Position numbers and translations under genes: made by a program. This document shows, piece after piece, positions 1 to 8,517 of a DNA stretch of 64,000 nucleotides. The notes beneath the pieces were generated by a model, which was given only the letters and a program-made list of their open reading frames with translations, searched no databases and was not told the origin of the DNA. Source of the stretch: JAIQFL01 sp035501495 (GTDB lineage: Bacteria > Acidobacteriota > Terriglobia > Bryobacterales > Bryobacteraceae); contig DATJWB010000273.1 of assembly GCA_035501495.1 (NCBI GenBank), positions 1-64,000 of the forward strand, written 5' to 3'. Numbering within the stretch: position 1 is the first letter of the stretch; every line of letters starts with the position of its first letter.

Positions 1-182
1 GGCCCACAGAACTCCATGAAAACCCTTGCGCCGTCGACGTGGCGCGGGCACTCCTGCCTGCCGCGCCGAGACTCATCTCGGCGCTTGTTGGTCTGCCATC
101 CAGTTCAATGCTGGCGAAGGGGTTTTCGAGGCTGCCGCGTCCCCACGCATGGGGACGCCTGTCGGGCGTGCACCGTGCCACC
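1..182 (+). repeat. Composite intergenic repeat (blocks beta, alpha, delta, gamma), cut by the window edge
   Basis: Positions 1-38 carry the block called beta here (GGCCCACAGAACTCCATGAA, then AACCCTTGCGCC). It is followed by GTGGCGCGGGCACTCCTGCC and a 9-bp hairpin at 63-84 (stem GCGCCGAGA, loop CTCA). Block delta (GGCGAAGGGGTTTTCGAGGC) is at 113-132. A second hairpin at 137-158 (stem GCGTCCCCA, loop CGCA) is followed by block gamma (GTCGGGCGTGCACCGTG) to about 180. The same blocks recur elsewhere in the window. I see no gene in 1-353; 183-353 holds nothing I recognise. Confidence 0.8.
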
Positions 183-353
183 GCCGCCGCGTCTCGTCTC
201 GCAAGCACGGCACTCGTTCCGGCCCTTTTTTCTCGCCTCGAACTCCCGTGCCCGCAAAGCTGCTATCCGTTTTACACCTCGGCCCGTCCCCTCGCCAGTT
301 CAACGAAAAGACCCGAAGCAGACCGCCCGCCGGGGCCATCGTAGAATAGGTGG

Positions 354-1541
354 ATGGAATCGAGTTCCGACGAATTTTACCGTATCCAGAAGTTACCCCC
401 CTACGTCTTCGCCGTAATCAATGAAATGCGGGCCAAGGCTCGCGCCGCGCAAATCGATGTCATCGATCTCGGTATGGGAAATCCCGACGGCGCCACCCCG
501 CGCGTCATCGTGAATAAGCTCGTCGAGGCCGCCCGCAACGCCCGCAACCACCGCTATTCGCAATCGCGGGGCATTCCCAGACTGCGCGAGGAGATCACCA
601 AGCGCTACCAGGCGAACTACGGGGTGGACCTCGACCCGGATCGCGAAGCGATCGTCACCATCGGCGCCAAGGACGCGCTCGCCCACCTGATGTTTGCCGC
701 CGTAGGACCTGGCGATGCCGTGGTCTCTCCCAATCCCGCCTATCCGATCCATCAGTACGGCGTCATCATGGCCGAAGGCCACGCCTGCATGCTTCCCATG
801 CCGGACGCCAACACTTTCCTCAACCGCCTCGAAGACCTCTATCGCACCTCCACCCGAAAGCCCAGGTTCCTGCTGATTTCCTTCCCGCACAACCCCACCA
901 CCACCTGCGTGGACCTCGACTTCTTCCGCGAGGTCGTGGCCCTCGCCCGCGAGCACGGCACCATGATCATCCACGATTTCGCCTACGCCGACCTGGGCTT
1001 CGATGGCTACAAGCCCCCCAGCATCCTCCAGATCGAGGGTGCCAGGGAGGTGGCCGTCGAGATCTTCTCCATGTCGAAGAGCTACAACATGGCGGGCTGG
1101 CGTGTCGGATTCTGCCTGGGCAATGCCAAAATGATCGCGGCGCTGGCCAGGATCAAGAGCTACCTGGACTACGGCGTCTTCCAGCCGATTCAGATCGCCT
1201 CCATCATTGCCTTGCGCGAATGCGAAGAAGAGACCCGCAAGATCTGCGCGACTTACCAGAAGCGCAGAGACGTCCTGGTGGCCGGGCTGAAACGCGCCGG
1301 GTGGCCCGTGGAGAAGCCGCGCGGATCGATGTTTCTTTGGGCGCCGATTCCCGAGCGCTACCGCAATATCGGCTCGCTGGAGTTCTCCAAGCTGCTTCTC
1401 GAAAAAGCGCAGGTCGCGGTCTCGCCCGGCATTGGGTTCGGCCCTCTCGGCGAAGGCCACGTGCGCTTCGCCCTGGTGGAAAACGACCAGAGGATCCGGC
1501 AGGCCACCCGCGCCATCGGCCAGTTCTTGCAGTCGAGTTGA
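354..1541 (+). CDS. alaC: Alanine-synthesising PLP aminotransferase, AlaC-like
   Basis: A 395-residue class I/II fold-type I aminotransferase. Long stretches match what I recall of E. coli AlaC (glutamate-pyruvate transaminase): LPPYVF near the N-terminus, MGNPDGATP, YSQSRGIPRLR, IVTIGAKDALAHLM, and the PLP-lysine motif SMSKSYNMAGWRVGF with the Schiff-base lysine at K242. The family transfers the amino group of glutamate to pyruvate in the cytosol. Length is normal. The ATG at 354 is the first in frame; its ribosome-binding site is weak (TAGGTGG directly upstream). The gene follows the repeat region and appears monocistronic. LL-diaminopimelate aminotransferase is a related alternative but fits less well. 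Confidence 0.9.
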   Translation: MESSSDEFYRIQKLPPYVFAVINEMRAKARAAQIDVIDLGMGNPDGATPRVIVNKLVEAARNARNHRYSQSRGIPRLREEITKRYQANYGVDLDPDREAIVTIGAKDALAHLMFAAVGPGDAVVSPNPAYPIHQYGVIMAEGHACMLPMPDANTFLNRLEDLYRTSTRKPRFLLISFPHNPTTTCVDLDFFREVVALAREHGTMIIHDFAYADLGFDGYKPPSILQIEGAREVAVEIFSMSKSYNMAGWRVGFCLGNAKMIAALARIKSYLDYGVFQPIQIASIIALRECEEETRKICATYQKRRDVLVAGLKRAGWPVEKPRGSMFLWAPIPERYRNIGSLEFSKLLLEKAQVAVSPGIGFGPLGEGHVRFALVENDQRIRQATRAIGQFLQSS

Positions 1542-1648
1542 TCGGTCACGCCCGTTCTAAAACTCCGAACTCTTTCCCCTGCAGCCGCTTGCCCGTTTCG
1601 CGCACCGGCCCGCCCGGAGTCGCCCTGCTACTCTCATGTTCGAAACTC

Positions 1649-2368
1649 ATGCCTACCGATTCCCAAATCCAGGCCAACCGCCGCAATGCCAAAAAGTCCA
1701 CCGGCCCGCGCTCCGCTGAGGGCAAGGCCGCCTCTTCGCAGAATGCCCTGAAGACCGGCATCGACGCCAAATCGCTCGTCATTCGTGGCGAAGACCACGC
1801 CACCCTCGAAACCCTCGCCGCCCGCTACCACGAACGTTTTCAACCCGCCACTCCCGAGCAGTGCGTCCTCGTCGATGCCCTCGTTACCGCCGACTGGCTC
1901 CTCCGCCGCTTGCGCAAAATCGAGCCGCAGCTCTGGGAGATCGAATTCCAGGAAGCCAGGGAATGGCAGCGCTTCCACAAGAAAGTCATGCTCGGCGATG
2001 CCTTCACCCGCAGCCAGCGCGTCTTCGACCGCCTGCAGCGCCGCCTCGTCTCCGCCGATCGCGCCTATCACCGCGCTCTCGACGCCCTGCGCGCCCTCCG
2101 TCCCGACTGTTTCACCCCCCAAACCCCGCCTCCCGCCGCTCCCCCCGAACCCGTAACTCCCGTCCCCCCGCCACAAATTGGCTTCGTTCCGCAATCCGTG
2201 GCCCCACCCAAATCCCTGAAAACCCGCGCCGCCGACGTGGCGCAGGCACTCCTGCCTGCCGCGTCCCGGCTCATCGGGACGCTTTTTGGCCGCCTCAACC
2301 TGCCACGCCCGCAAAGCCTTTTCTTCCCTGCCGCATCGACGCCGGGCCTCCTCGATGTGACATCCTAA
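1649..2368 (+). CDS. Hypothetical protein with repeat-derived C-terminus
   Basis: 239 residues, function unknown. The N-terminus (MPTDSQIQANRRNAKKSTGP, then RSAEGKAASSQNALKTG) resembles a family I remember as abundant in acidobacterial and planctomycete genomes. The middle is basic, alpha-helical and Arg/Leu-rich (LLRRLRKIEPQLWEIEF), followed by a Pro-rich linker from about residue 150. The last 50 or so residues are the translated intergenic repeat (ADVAQALLPAASRLIGTLFG), so the original 3' end seems to have been replaced or extended when the repeat arrived. The start is the ATG at 1649; an upstream extension in frame is shadow sequence. It ends 9 nt before RNase J. Not shown to be mobile. 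Confidence 0.6.
   Translation: MPTDSQIQANRRNAKKSTGPRSAEGKAASSQNALKTGIDAKSLVIRGEDHATLETLAARYHERFQPATPEQCVLVDALVTADWLLRRLRKIEPQLWEIEFQEAREWQRFHKKVMLGDAFTRSQRVFDRLQRRLVSADRAYHRALDALRALRPDCFTPQTPPPAAPPEPVTPVPPPQIGFVPQSVAPPKSLKTRAADVAQALLPAASRLIGTLFGRLNLPRPQSLFFPAASTPGLLDVTS
2203..2290 (+). repeat. Repeat copy (beta fragment plus alpha) inside a coding 3' end
   Basis: Contains a partial beta block (AATCCCTGAAAACCCGCGCC), then GTGGCGCAGG, hairpin 1 (CAGGCA-CTCC-TGCCTG, 2243-2258) and hairpin 2 (GCGTCCCG/CGGGACGC plus one G.T pair, 2261-2282, loop CTCA), ending in TTTTT. All of it lies within the reading frame of the hypothetical gene at 1649-2368. Confidence 0.85.
2261..2287 (+). terminator. Terminator-like hairpin of the repeat
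   Basis: Nine-pair stem (one G.T) with loop CTCA directly followed by five T. It has the form of a Rho-independent terminator but sits inside an open reading frame, 90 nt before the RNase J start, so termination here would truncate the hypothetical transcript or insulate RNase J. Confidence 0.45.
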
Positions 2369-2377
2369 TAAGAACGA

Positions 2378-4048
2378 ATGGCTGATCACAAATTACAGGT
2401 AATTCCGTTGGGCGGGCTTGGCGAGTTCGGCATGAACATGACCGCCATCCGTTATGCCGACAACATCATCATCGTCGATTGCGGGATGATGTTCCCCGAG
2501 GCCGAGCTGCTCGGGGTTGATCTGGTGATGCCCGATCTCACCTACCTCAAGGAGAACCAGGCACAGATTCGGGCGCTGATCCTGACCCATGGCCACGAGG
2601 ACCACATCGGAGCCGTCCCCTACTTCCTCTCCGAAATCGACGTTCCCGTCTACGGCACCGATTTCACGCTCGCCCTCGTAGACCGCCGCCTGGAGGAGTA
2701 CGAACTCGAGGAAGAGCCCCGCTTCATCCACGTCAAGCCCAAACAGATCGTCGAGATCGGCCCCTTCAAAGTCGAGTTCATCCACGTCACCCACTCGATC
2801 GTGAGCGCCGTCTCCCTGGCCATCACCACCCCGCTCGGCGTCATCATCCACACCGGTGACTTCAAAGTCGACCCCACCCCCACCGACAACGAACTCTTCG
2901 ACCTCCACACCCTCGCCGACTATGGCAAGCGCGGCGTCCTGCTCCTGCTCTCCGATTCCACCAACTCCGATCGCGCCGGCTACACCGAGTCCGAGCGCGC
3001 CGTACGGCCCCGCATGGAAGAGATCTTTAATCGCGCGGACCGCCGCGTGGTCGTCTCCTGCTTCAGCTCCTCCATCCACCGGATTCAACTGGTCCTCGAC
3101 CTGGCGCAGGAGTTCGGACGCCGCGTCGCGGTGGTCGGCCGCAGCATGGTGGCCGTCACCGAGATCGCCCATTCGCTGGGCCTGCTCGATATCCCCGACG
3201 GAATTCTGCTGCGTCCCCAGGACGCCATGGGAGCGCCGCCGGATAAAGTGGCGATCCTGGTCTCCGGGACCCAGGGCGAGCCCATGTCCGCACTGGCGCG
3301 CGTGGCCGTCGATAATCACAAACACGTTTCGGTGGAAGCGGGCGATACCGTGGTGCTCAGCGCACGCATCATCCCCGGCAACGAAAAAAGCATCTTCCGC
3401 ATGATCGACCACATGGCGCGGCGTGGCGCGGACGTCCTCTACGGCACCATGAATCCCCCGCTCCACGTCTCCGGCCACGCCAGCGTCGAAGAGATGAAGC
3501 TGGTGTTGAATCTCGTCCGCCCGCGATTTTTCATGCCCATCCACGGCGAGTTCCGCCAGCTCAGCAAGCACGCCCGCCTCGCCGATCACCTGCGCTTCGC
3601 CGGCATGGAAGAAGCCTTCGTCATGGAGTCCGGCGACATTCTGGAGATCGATCACCACGGCGCGCGCAAAGCGGGCCGGGTCCAGGTGGGACGCGTCTGC
3701 ATCGATTCCGGCTCCGTGGACGACGTCGTTCAGGAGGTGGTCATCCGCGATCGCCGGCACCTCTCCGAGGATGGCATCGTCCTTCCCGTCATCGCCATCA
3801 ACCGGCATACCGGCCGCATCGAAAGCCTGCCCGAAATCGTAAGCCGCGGCTTTGCCCTCGCCGAAGACGGCTCCACGTTCATGCAGTCCGCCCGCCAGGT
3901 CGTGGCCAAAACCTTGGAGGGTTCCAACCAGGAGGAGAAGACCGATTGGGGAGTCATGAAGGAGAAGATCCGCGCCGACCTGAAGCGCTTCATCGTCAAG
4001 GAGACCTCCCGCCGGCCTCTGATCATGCCGGTGATTCTCGAAGTGTAA
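2378..4048 (+). CDS. rnj: Ribonuclease J
   Basis: 556 residues, the usual RNase J length. It is a metallo-beta-lactamase/beta-CASP RNase with combined endonuclease and 5'-to-3' exonuclease activity in mRNA turnover and rRNA maturation. The zinc-binding HGHEDH motif is at residues 71-76, preceded by the N-terminal VIPLGGLGEFGMN signature. Beta-CASP motifs follow (SDSTNSDRAGYTESE; SGTQGEPMSALAR; MNPPLHVSGHAS; RPRFFMPIHGEFRQL), and a C-terminal domain starts near residue 445. The start ATG at 2378 lies 9 nt after the preceding stop and has no strong Shine-Dalgarno. The next gene starts 2 nt after the stop, suggesting co-transcription. Confidence 0.95.
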   Translation: MADHKLQVIPLGGLGEFGMNMTAIRYADNIIIVDCGMMFPEAELLGVDLVMPDLTYLKENQAQIRALILTHGHEDHIGAVPYFLSEIDVPVYGTDFTLALVDRRLEEYELEEEPRFIHVKPKQIVEIGPFKVEFIHVTHSIVSAVSLAITTPLGVIIHTGDFKVDPTPTDNELFDLHTLADYGKRGVLLLLSDSTNSDRAGYTESERAVRPRMEEIFNRADRRVVVSCFSSSIHRIQLVLDLAQEFGRRVAVVGRSMVAVTEIAHSLGLLDIPDGILLRPQDAMGAPPDKVAILVSGTQGEPMSALARVAVDNHKHVSVEAGDTVVLSARIIPGNEKSIFRMIDHMARRGADVLYGTMNPPLHVSGHASVEEMKLVLNLVRPRFFMPIHGEFRQLSKHARLADHLRFAGMEEAFVMESGDILEIDHHGARKAGRVQVGRVCIDSGSVDDVVQEVVIRDRRHLSEDGIVLPVIAINRHTGRIESLPEIVSRGFALAEDGSTFMQSARQVVAKTLEGSNQEEKTDWGVMKEKIRADLKRFIVKETSRRPLIMPVILEV

Positions 4049-4050
4049 CC

Positions 4051-5418
4051 GTGGCAGCAGCGCCCGTACCGCCCAACTACCTCGAAGACGCTTCCGGTCT
4101 GCGCGGCCACGCCGACCGGGTCTTCCTCCCCTCCGGCGAGTCCGAAGTCGTCGCCGCCCTTCGTGAAGCGTCCTCCGCCGGAGTGCCTCTCACCATCGCG
4201 GGCGCGGGCACCGGCGTCACCGGCGCACGTGTCCCCTTCGGAGGCTGGGTCCTTTCGCTCGAAAAACTCAACCACCTCGAGGTCCACCCCGCTTATGCCA
4301 TCGCCGGCCCCGGCGTTCTGCTCCGCGACCTGCATGCCGCTGCCCAGCAGTCCGGCCAGTTCTATCCGCCCGATCCCACCGAAACCTCTGCGTCCGTGGG
4401 CGGCACCATCTCCACCAACGCCAGCGGCTCGCGCAGCTTCCGCTACGGAGCCACCCGCCGATGGGTGGAGGCCCTTCGCATCGCGCTGCTCGACGGCCGC
4501 GTCCTGTCCGTCGCCCGCGGCCAGGCCATCGATTTCGATCCCGGCACCATCCCTCTGCCTGAGGTCACCAAGAACACCGCCGGCTACCTCCTCCGGCCCG
4601 GCATGGATTGGGTCGATCTGTTCGTCGGCTCCGAAGGCACCCTCGGCGTGGTCACCGAGGCCCGCCTGCTCCTCGCCCCAATGCCGCGTTCGGTCTTCGG
4701 CGGCGTGATCTTCTTCGCCTCCGACGAGGCCGCGGTGGACGCCGTCGAGACCTGGCGCGTCACCGCTTCGCCCCGCATGCTGGAGTACTTCGACGCGCCT
4801 TCTCTCGGGCTGCTCCGCCGCCGCTTCCCGGAGATCCCCACCGCCGCCCGCGCCGCGATTCTGTTCGAGCAGGAACTCGAGTCCGAAGAGGACCCCGAGC
4901 TCGACCGCTGGCTCGCCCGGATCGAAGACTCCCACGCCCTCGCGGATGACTCCTGGGTCGCGCTCACGCCGCGCGACCGCGAGCGTTTCCGCCACTTCCG
5001 CCACTCGCTTCCCGAGCTCGTCAACGATACCGTCCGCCAGCTTGGCGTCATGAAGATGAACTCCGACTACGCCGTTCCCCTCGATCGCAACCGCGAGATG
5101 CTGGCCTTCTACCGCGAGACCCTCGAGGCCGAGTTTCCGGGCCGCTACGTCATCTTCGGCCACATCGGCGATGCCCACGTGCACGTCAACCTCTTCTCCG
5201 ACCCGGCCGATCCGCAGCATGCTGCCAGCGTCCTCATGGAACTCGCGCGCCACGCCGTGGAGTTGGGCGGCACGGTCTCCGCGGAGCACGGCCTCGGCAA
5301 GCGCAAGGCGCACCTGCTGAAGCTGCAATACCGCCCCGAGCACCTCGAAGCCATGAAGGCCGTCAAACACCGCTTCGACCCGCAGGGTATCCTGGGGCGC
5401 GGCACGCTCGGACTATGA
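4051..5418 (+). CDS. FAD-linked oxidase (GlcD/D-lactate dehydrogenase type)
   Basis: 455 residues from a GTG start placed 2 nt after the RNase J stop; the reading frame stays open upstream but would overlap RNase J. The FAD_binding_4 (PCMH) domain is visible: FLPSGESEVVAALREA, TIAGAGTGVTGARVPFGG, PPDPTETSASVGGTISTNASG, FVGSEGTLGVVTEARL. The FAD-oxidase C-terminal domain ends with GHIGDAHVHVNLF, GGTVSAEHGLGKRKAHLL and HRFDPQGILGRG. Members oxidise 2-hydroxyacids such as glycolate or D-lactate, passing electrons to the membrane pool or a partner subunit; the actual substrate cannot be read. Its TGA overlaps the ATG of the following broken gene (ATGA). Confidence 0.88.
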   Translation: MAAAPVPPNYLEDASGLRGHADRVFLPSGESEVVAALREASSAGVPLTIAGAGTGVTGARVPFGGWVLSLEKLNHLEVHPAYAIAGPGVLLRDLHAAAQQSGQFYPPDPTETSASVGGTISTNASGSRSFRYGATRRWVEALRIALLDGRVLSVARGQAIDFDPGTIPLPEVTKNTAGYLLRPGMDWVDLFVGSEGTLGVVTEARLLLAPMPRSVFGGVIFFASDEAAVDAVETWRVTASPRMLEYFDAPSLGLLRRRFPEIPTAARAAILFEQELESEEDPELDRWLARIEDSHALADDSWVALTPRDRERFRHFRHSLPELVNDTVRQLGVMKMNSDYAVPLDRNREMLAFYRETLEAEFPGRYVIFGHIGDAHVHVNLFSDPADPQHAASVLMELARHAVELGGTVSAEHGLGKRKAHLLKLQYRPEHLEAMKAVKHRFDPQGILGRGTLGL

Positions 5419-5560
5419 CTTCATCGCGCACCATCCGCTGGATCGTGTCCGGCGTTGGCGACATCGCCACGCGCCGGGTCTTGCCCGCGATCCTGCGGAG
5501 CCGCGAAGTGTACTGGCCGGCGTGGTCACGCGCGGCCATGGGTACAGGCGCTCCTGCCCG
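5415..5560 (+). pseudogene. Gfo/Idh/MocA oxidoreductase N-terminal remnant, frameshifted
   Basis: Starting at an ATG that overlaps the previous stop (ATGA), the first 24 or so codons read TIRWIVSGVGDIATRRVLPA, a typical NAD-binding start of this dehydrogenase family. Near 5491 the homology moves to another frame (EPRSVLAGVVTR) and then stops. Nothing of the remaining 300 or so residues is present; the sequence after about 5535 (GGTACAGGCGCTCCTGCCCG) resembles the local repeat. I infer a gene that lost its body by deletion or repeat insertion. The original gene was probably translationally coupled to the FAD oxidase. Confidence 0.65.
5532..5556 (+). repeat. Possible short repeat fragment
   Basis: GGTACAGGCGCTCCTGCCCG resembles the GTACCC...GGCACTCCTGCC portion of the dispersed repeat. 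It is short and imperfect, and noted because it marks the break point of the oxidoreductase remnant. Confidence 0.3.
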
Positions 5561-5611
5561 CGCAACATCCCTGGCGTTGGCTTTGCTATGGTGATCGGGG
5601 AGGCTTCCAAG

Positions 5612-6655
5612 ATGCGCACCTTGCAATGCTTCGTTCTGCTGCTTCTGCCATTTCCAGCCATTGCCGCCGCCAACTACACCGCCGCGAAGACCACCGATCG
5701 TGGAGTGGACGTCGTCCGGCTCGCCGACGCCGCGCGCGGCGTGGAGGTCTCGATCGTCCCGTCGGTCGGCAATCGCGCCTACGAGATGAAGGTGCACGGC
5801 AAGAATGTCCTCTACTTTCCGGGCGATGTGGGCGCCTTCAAGAGCGGCGGGGGCAGGGGATTGAACGGCATTCCGTTCCTGGGACCGTGGGCCAACCGCA
5901 TGGCCGGCGGAAGCTTCTGGGCCAACGGTAAGAAGTACACGTTTAATTCCGATCTCGGTACGGTCCGCGTCAATCAGAACGGCATCGCAATCCACGGCAT
6001 GCTGACGAATTCGGCGCTTTGGCAGGTGACCGAGGTCGCCGCGGATGCCAGGTCGGCCCACGTCACCAGCAAACTGGAATTCTGGAAATACCCCGAGCTG
6101 ATGGCCAACTGGCCGTTCGCGCACGAATACGAGATGACCTACCGGCTGGCCGACGGCGCCCTCGAAGTGATCACCACGATCCGGAACCTGGGCGCCGAGG
6201 CAATGCCGGTCGCCATCGGCTTTCATCCCTACTTCAACCTCCCGGACGTGGCCCGGGCCGACGCCACGACGCACATTCCCGCCCGCAAACACGTCGAGAC
6301 CGATCCGCAACTGGTAGCCACCGGCGAGTTGAAGCCCACCGATCTGCCGGACGCCGTTTCGTTGAAGGACCACACCTTTGACGATGGCTACACCGACCTG
6401 GTGCGCGACGCGAACGGCCGCGCCACGTTGTCGGTGGAAGGAGGCGGCAAGCAGATTCAAGTCGTGTATGGACCGAAGTTCACCGTGGCCGTAGTCTACG
6501 CGCCGCCTGATCAGAACTACATCTGCTTCGAGCCGATGGCGGCCATCACCAACGGAGTGAACCTGGCCCACGACGGAAAATATGCGGACTTACAGACGGT
6601 GGCGCCGGGGGGCACGTGGCGCGAAAGCTTCTGGGTGCGCACCAGCGGGATGTAA
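5612..6655 (+). CDS. Exported aldose 1-epimerase (galactose mutarotase)
   Basis: 347 residues. The start ATG at 5612 is chosen because GGGGAGG lies 8 nt upstream and it begins a Sec signal peptide (MRTLQCFVLLLLPFPAIAAA). The mature part is an aldose-epimerase beta-sandwich: GIPFLGPWANRMAGG near the N-terminus, IAIHGMLTNSALWQV with the catalytic-type His, VAIGFHPYFNLP with the second His, and CFEPMAAITNGVNL toward the end. The family interconverts alpha and beta anomers of hexoses; here it would act in the periplasm or outside. An in-frame ATG at 5588 would spoil the signal peptide. Confidence 0.87.
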   Translation: MRTLQCFVLLLLPFPAIAAANYTAAKTTDRGVDVVRLADAARGVEVSIVPSVGNRAYEMKVHGKNVLYFPGDVGAFKSGGGRGLNGIPFLGPWANRMAGGSFWANGKKYTFNSDLGTVRVNQNGIAIHGMLTNSALWQVTEVAADARSAHVTSKLEFWKYPELMANWPFAHEYEMTYRLADGALEVITTIRNLGAEAMPVAIGFHPYFNLPDVARADATTHIPARKHVETDPQLVATGELKPTDLPDAVSLKDHTFDDGYTDLVRDANGRATLSVEGGGKQIQVVYGPKFTVAVVYAPPDQNYICFEPMAAITNGVNLAHDGKYADLQTVAPGGTWRESFWVRTSGM

Positions 6656-6746
6656 TCGGGAACCAGTTCATAGCGCGGTGTATAATTGTCGCATTTGATC
6701 GCCGGGCGCCTGAGCTGCAGCGAGCAGTGAGAGGAGGGTGATCCAC

Positions 6747-7802
6747 GTGCAAATCGATTCCGCAAAACTGAATCAGTTCCTGGGGCAGGTGGTGGGCGAA
6801 ATGGGTGCCGCCATGAACGCCGCACTGGTGCTGATCGGCGACAAACTGGGTCTCTATCGCGCCATGGCCGGAGCGGGCCCCATGACGCCGGAAGAACTGG
6901 CCTCCAAGACAGGCACCGATGCGCGATACGTCCGTGAGTGGCTCTCCGCGCAGGCTGCCGGCGGGTTCGTCACTTACGACGCCTCGAACAGATCGTTTAC
7001 ACTCCCGGATGAGCAGGCGTTCGCGCTGGCCGTACCCGACAGTCCGGCGTACCTGCCTGGAGCATTCCACATCATCAGCGCGGTGATCAAAGACGAGCCG
7101 AAACTGCTGGAAGCCTTTCGCACCGGCGAAGGTGTGGGGTGGGACGAGCACGATGCGGCTCTGTTCGAAGGCACGGAGCGCTTCTTCCGGCCGAATTATG
7201 CCGCCAACCTGATCAGCAACTGGATTCCGGCGCTCGACGGCGTGGAAGCCAGGCTGACGCAGGGGGGCCGGGTGGCAGACGTGGGATGCGGCCACGGCGC
7301 CTCGACTATCCTGATGGCGCAGGCCTACCCGAATTCCCATTTCGTGGGTTTCGACTATCACGGCCCGTCGGTGGGCTGGGCGCGGCGCTCCGCGGCGCGG
7401 GCGGGGGTGAAGAACGCCACCTTCGAAGTCGCCACCGCGAAGGACTTCCACGGCGCCAGGTACGACTTCGTGGCCTTCTTCGACTGTCTTCACGACATGG
7501 GCGATCCGGTAGGCGCGGCGCGCCACGTGCGGGAGATGCTCCATCCGGAGGGCGCCTGGATGATCGTGGAGCCCTTCGCGCACGACCACCTGGAGAACAA
7601 CCTGAACCCCGTGGGCCGCGTCTTCTATTGCGCTTCTACCATGATCTGCACGCCGGCGTCGCGGGCGCAGGAGGTGGGCCTTTGCCTGGGCGCTCAGGCC
7701 GGCGAAGCGCGCATGCGCAACGTGGTGACCGAGGGCGGCTTCAGCCGCTTCCGCCGGGCCACCGAAACGCCCTTTAACCTGGTCTACGAAGCTCGCCCCT
7801 GA
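6747..7802 (+). CDS. SAM-dependent methyltransferase with N-terminal winged helix (Rv2258c-like)
   Basis: 351 residues. Residues 10-85 look like a winged-helix dimerisation region (LASKTGTDARYVREWLSAQA). A Rossmann methyltransferase domain follows with motif I VADVGCGHGASTILMA, then HFVGFDYHGPS, FFDCLHDMGDPVGA and GAWMIVEPFAHD. This layout matches Rv2258c-type or O-methyltransferase-like proteins acting on small molecules; the substrate is unknown. Two GTG starts exist. 6738 sits inside GAGGAGGG, so 6747, with that sequence as its ribosome-binding site 8 nt away, is preferred. The gene stands alone and meets the next gene tail to tail. Confidence 0.8.
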   Translation: MQIDSAKLNQFLGQVVGEMGAAMNAALVLIGDKLGLYRAMAGAGPMTPEELASKTGTDARYVREWLSAQAAGGFVTYDASNRSFTLPDEQAFALAVPDSPAYLPGAFHIISAVIKDEPKLLEAFRTGEGVGWDEHDAALFEGTERFFRPNYAANLISNWIPALDGVEARLTQGGRVADVGCGHGASTILMAQAYPNSHFVGFDYHGPSVGWARRSAARAGVKNATFEVATAKDFHGARYDFVAFFDCLHDMGDPVGAARHVREMLHPEGAWMIVEPFAHDHLENNLNPVGRVFYCASTMICTPASRAQEVGLCLGAQAGEARMRNVVTEGGFSRFRRATETPFNLVYEARP

Positions 7803-7827
7803 TGGCGCGCCTGGTCCGGAGATGGGA

Positions 7828-8361
7828 TCACCGTTTCGCCGCGATCGTCCACAAGAAGATGTGACGCCCTTCGATCACTTCCTCCCGGTCGGCCTTCCAG
7901 CTTGCCATGTCGAAGCTGTGGGAGACGATCCGGGCGCCGGGCTTCAGTTCCTGCAGCAGCTTCGGCCGCAGCTTGAGATTGGTGTCGGGCGACAGGAAGA
8001 GGGCTACCACCGTCGCATCGTGGATATCAGCCTCGAAGAGGTCCTTTTCTTCGAACCGCACCAGGCCTTCGACGCCGGCTTTCCTCGCGTTTTCGCGCGA
8101 CTCGGCAATGCGCTGGGGGTTGATGTCCACCCCCACGCCGTGCGCGCCGTAGATCCTGGCCGCGGCAATCACGATACGGCCGTCGCCGCAACCAAGGTCA
8201 TAGACCGTGTCGGAACTCTTCACGCCGGCCAGCTTGAGCATGCCCTCCACCACCGGATTCGTGGTAGGCACATAAGGCACGTCCGGCTCTCTCTTCACGA
8301 CCCTCTGGGCGGCAGCCAACGCCACCGCAGCCATAGCAATGGCCAGGTATCGAAGTCGCAT
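7828..8361 (-). CDS. Exported/anchored class I SAM methyltransferase-like protein
   Basis: 177 residues from the ATG at 8361 (GGAG 7 nt upstream), which gives a hydrophobic leader MRLRYLAIAMAAVALAAAQ. After it comes a compact methyltransferase fold: VYDLGCGDGRIVIAAA (SAM motif I), GVGVDINPQRIAES (acidic loop) and LKPGARIVSHSFDMASW (motif III-like). Similar short leader-bearing methyltransferases occur in acidobacteria. Target unknown; membrane association is inferred from the leader only. An in-frame upstream start at 8445 would add a basic, non-conserved stretch. Confidence 0.72.
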   Translation of the reverse strand: MRLRYLAIAMAAVALAAAQRVVKREPDVPYVPTTNPVVEGMLKLAGVKSSDTVYDLGCGDGRIVIAAARIYGAHGVGVDINPQRIAESRENARKAGVEGLVRFEEKDLFEADIHDATVVALFLSPDTNLKLRPKLLQELKPGARIVSHSFDMASWKADREEVIEGRHIFLWTIAAKR

Positions 8362-8517
8362 CGCACTCTCCAATCGAGGGGAGGATACCGGATTCCGGCG
8401 CCTCGAGCGAGTAGTCTGTTCCCCAAAAGGTAAATCTGCGCACAACGGACCCGCTCACAAGGCTCTGGCTTATCGGCCCCACTTGTCGTACAGTTGAACG
8501 TGAAAGGGGTCTGGATC

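Noticed and set aside
2393..3808. 471-codon antisense frame over RNase J
   Set aside because: Shadow of a certain gene; no recognisable family.
3730..5370. 546-codon antisense frame over RNase J and FAD oxidase
   Set aside because: Shadow; composition dominated by Gly/Val/His/Asp typical of reverse reading of high-GC genes.
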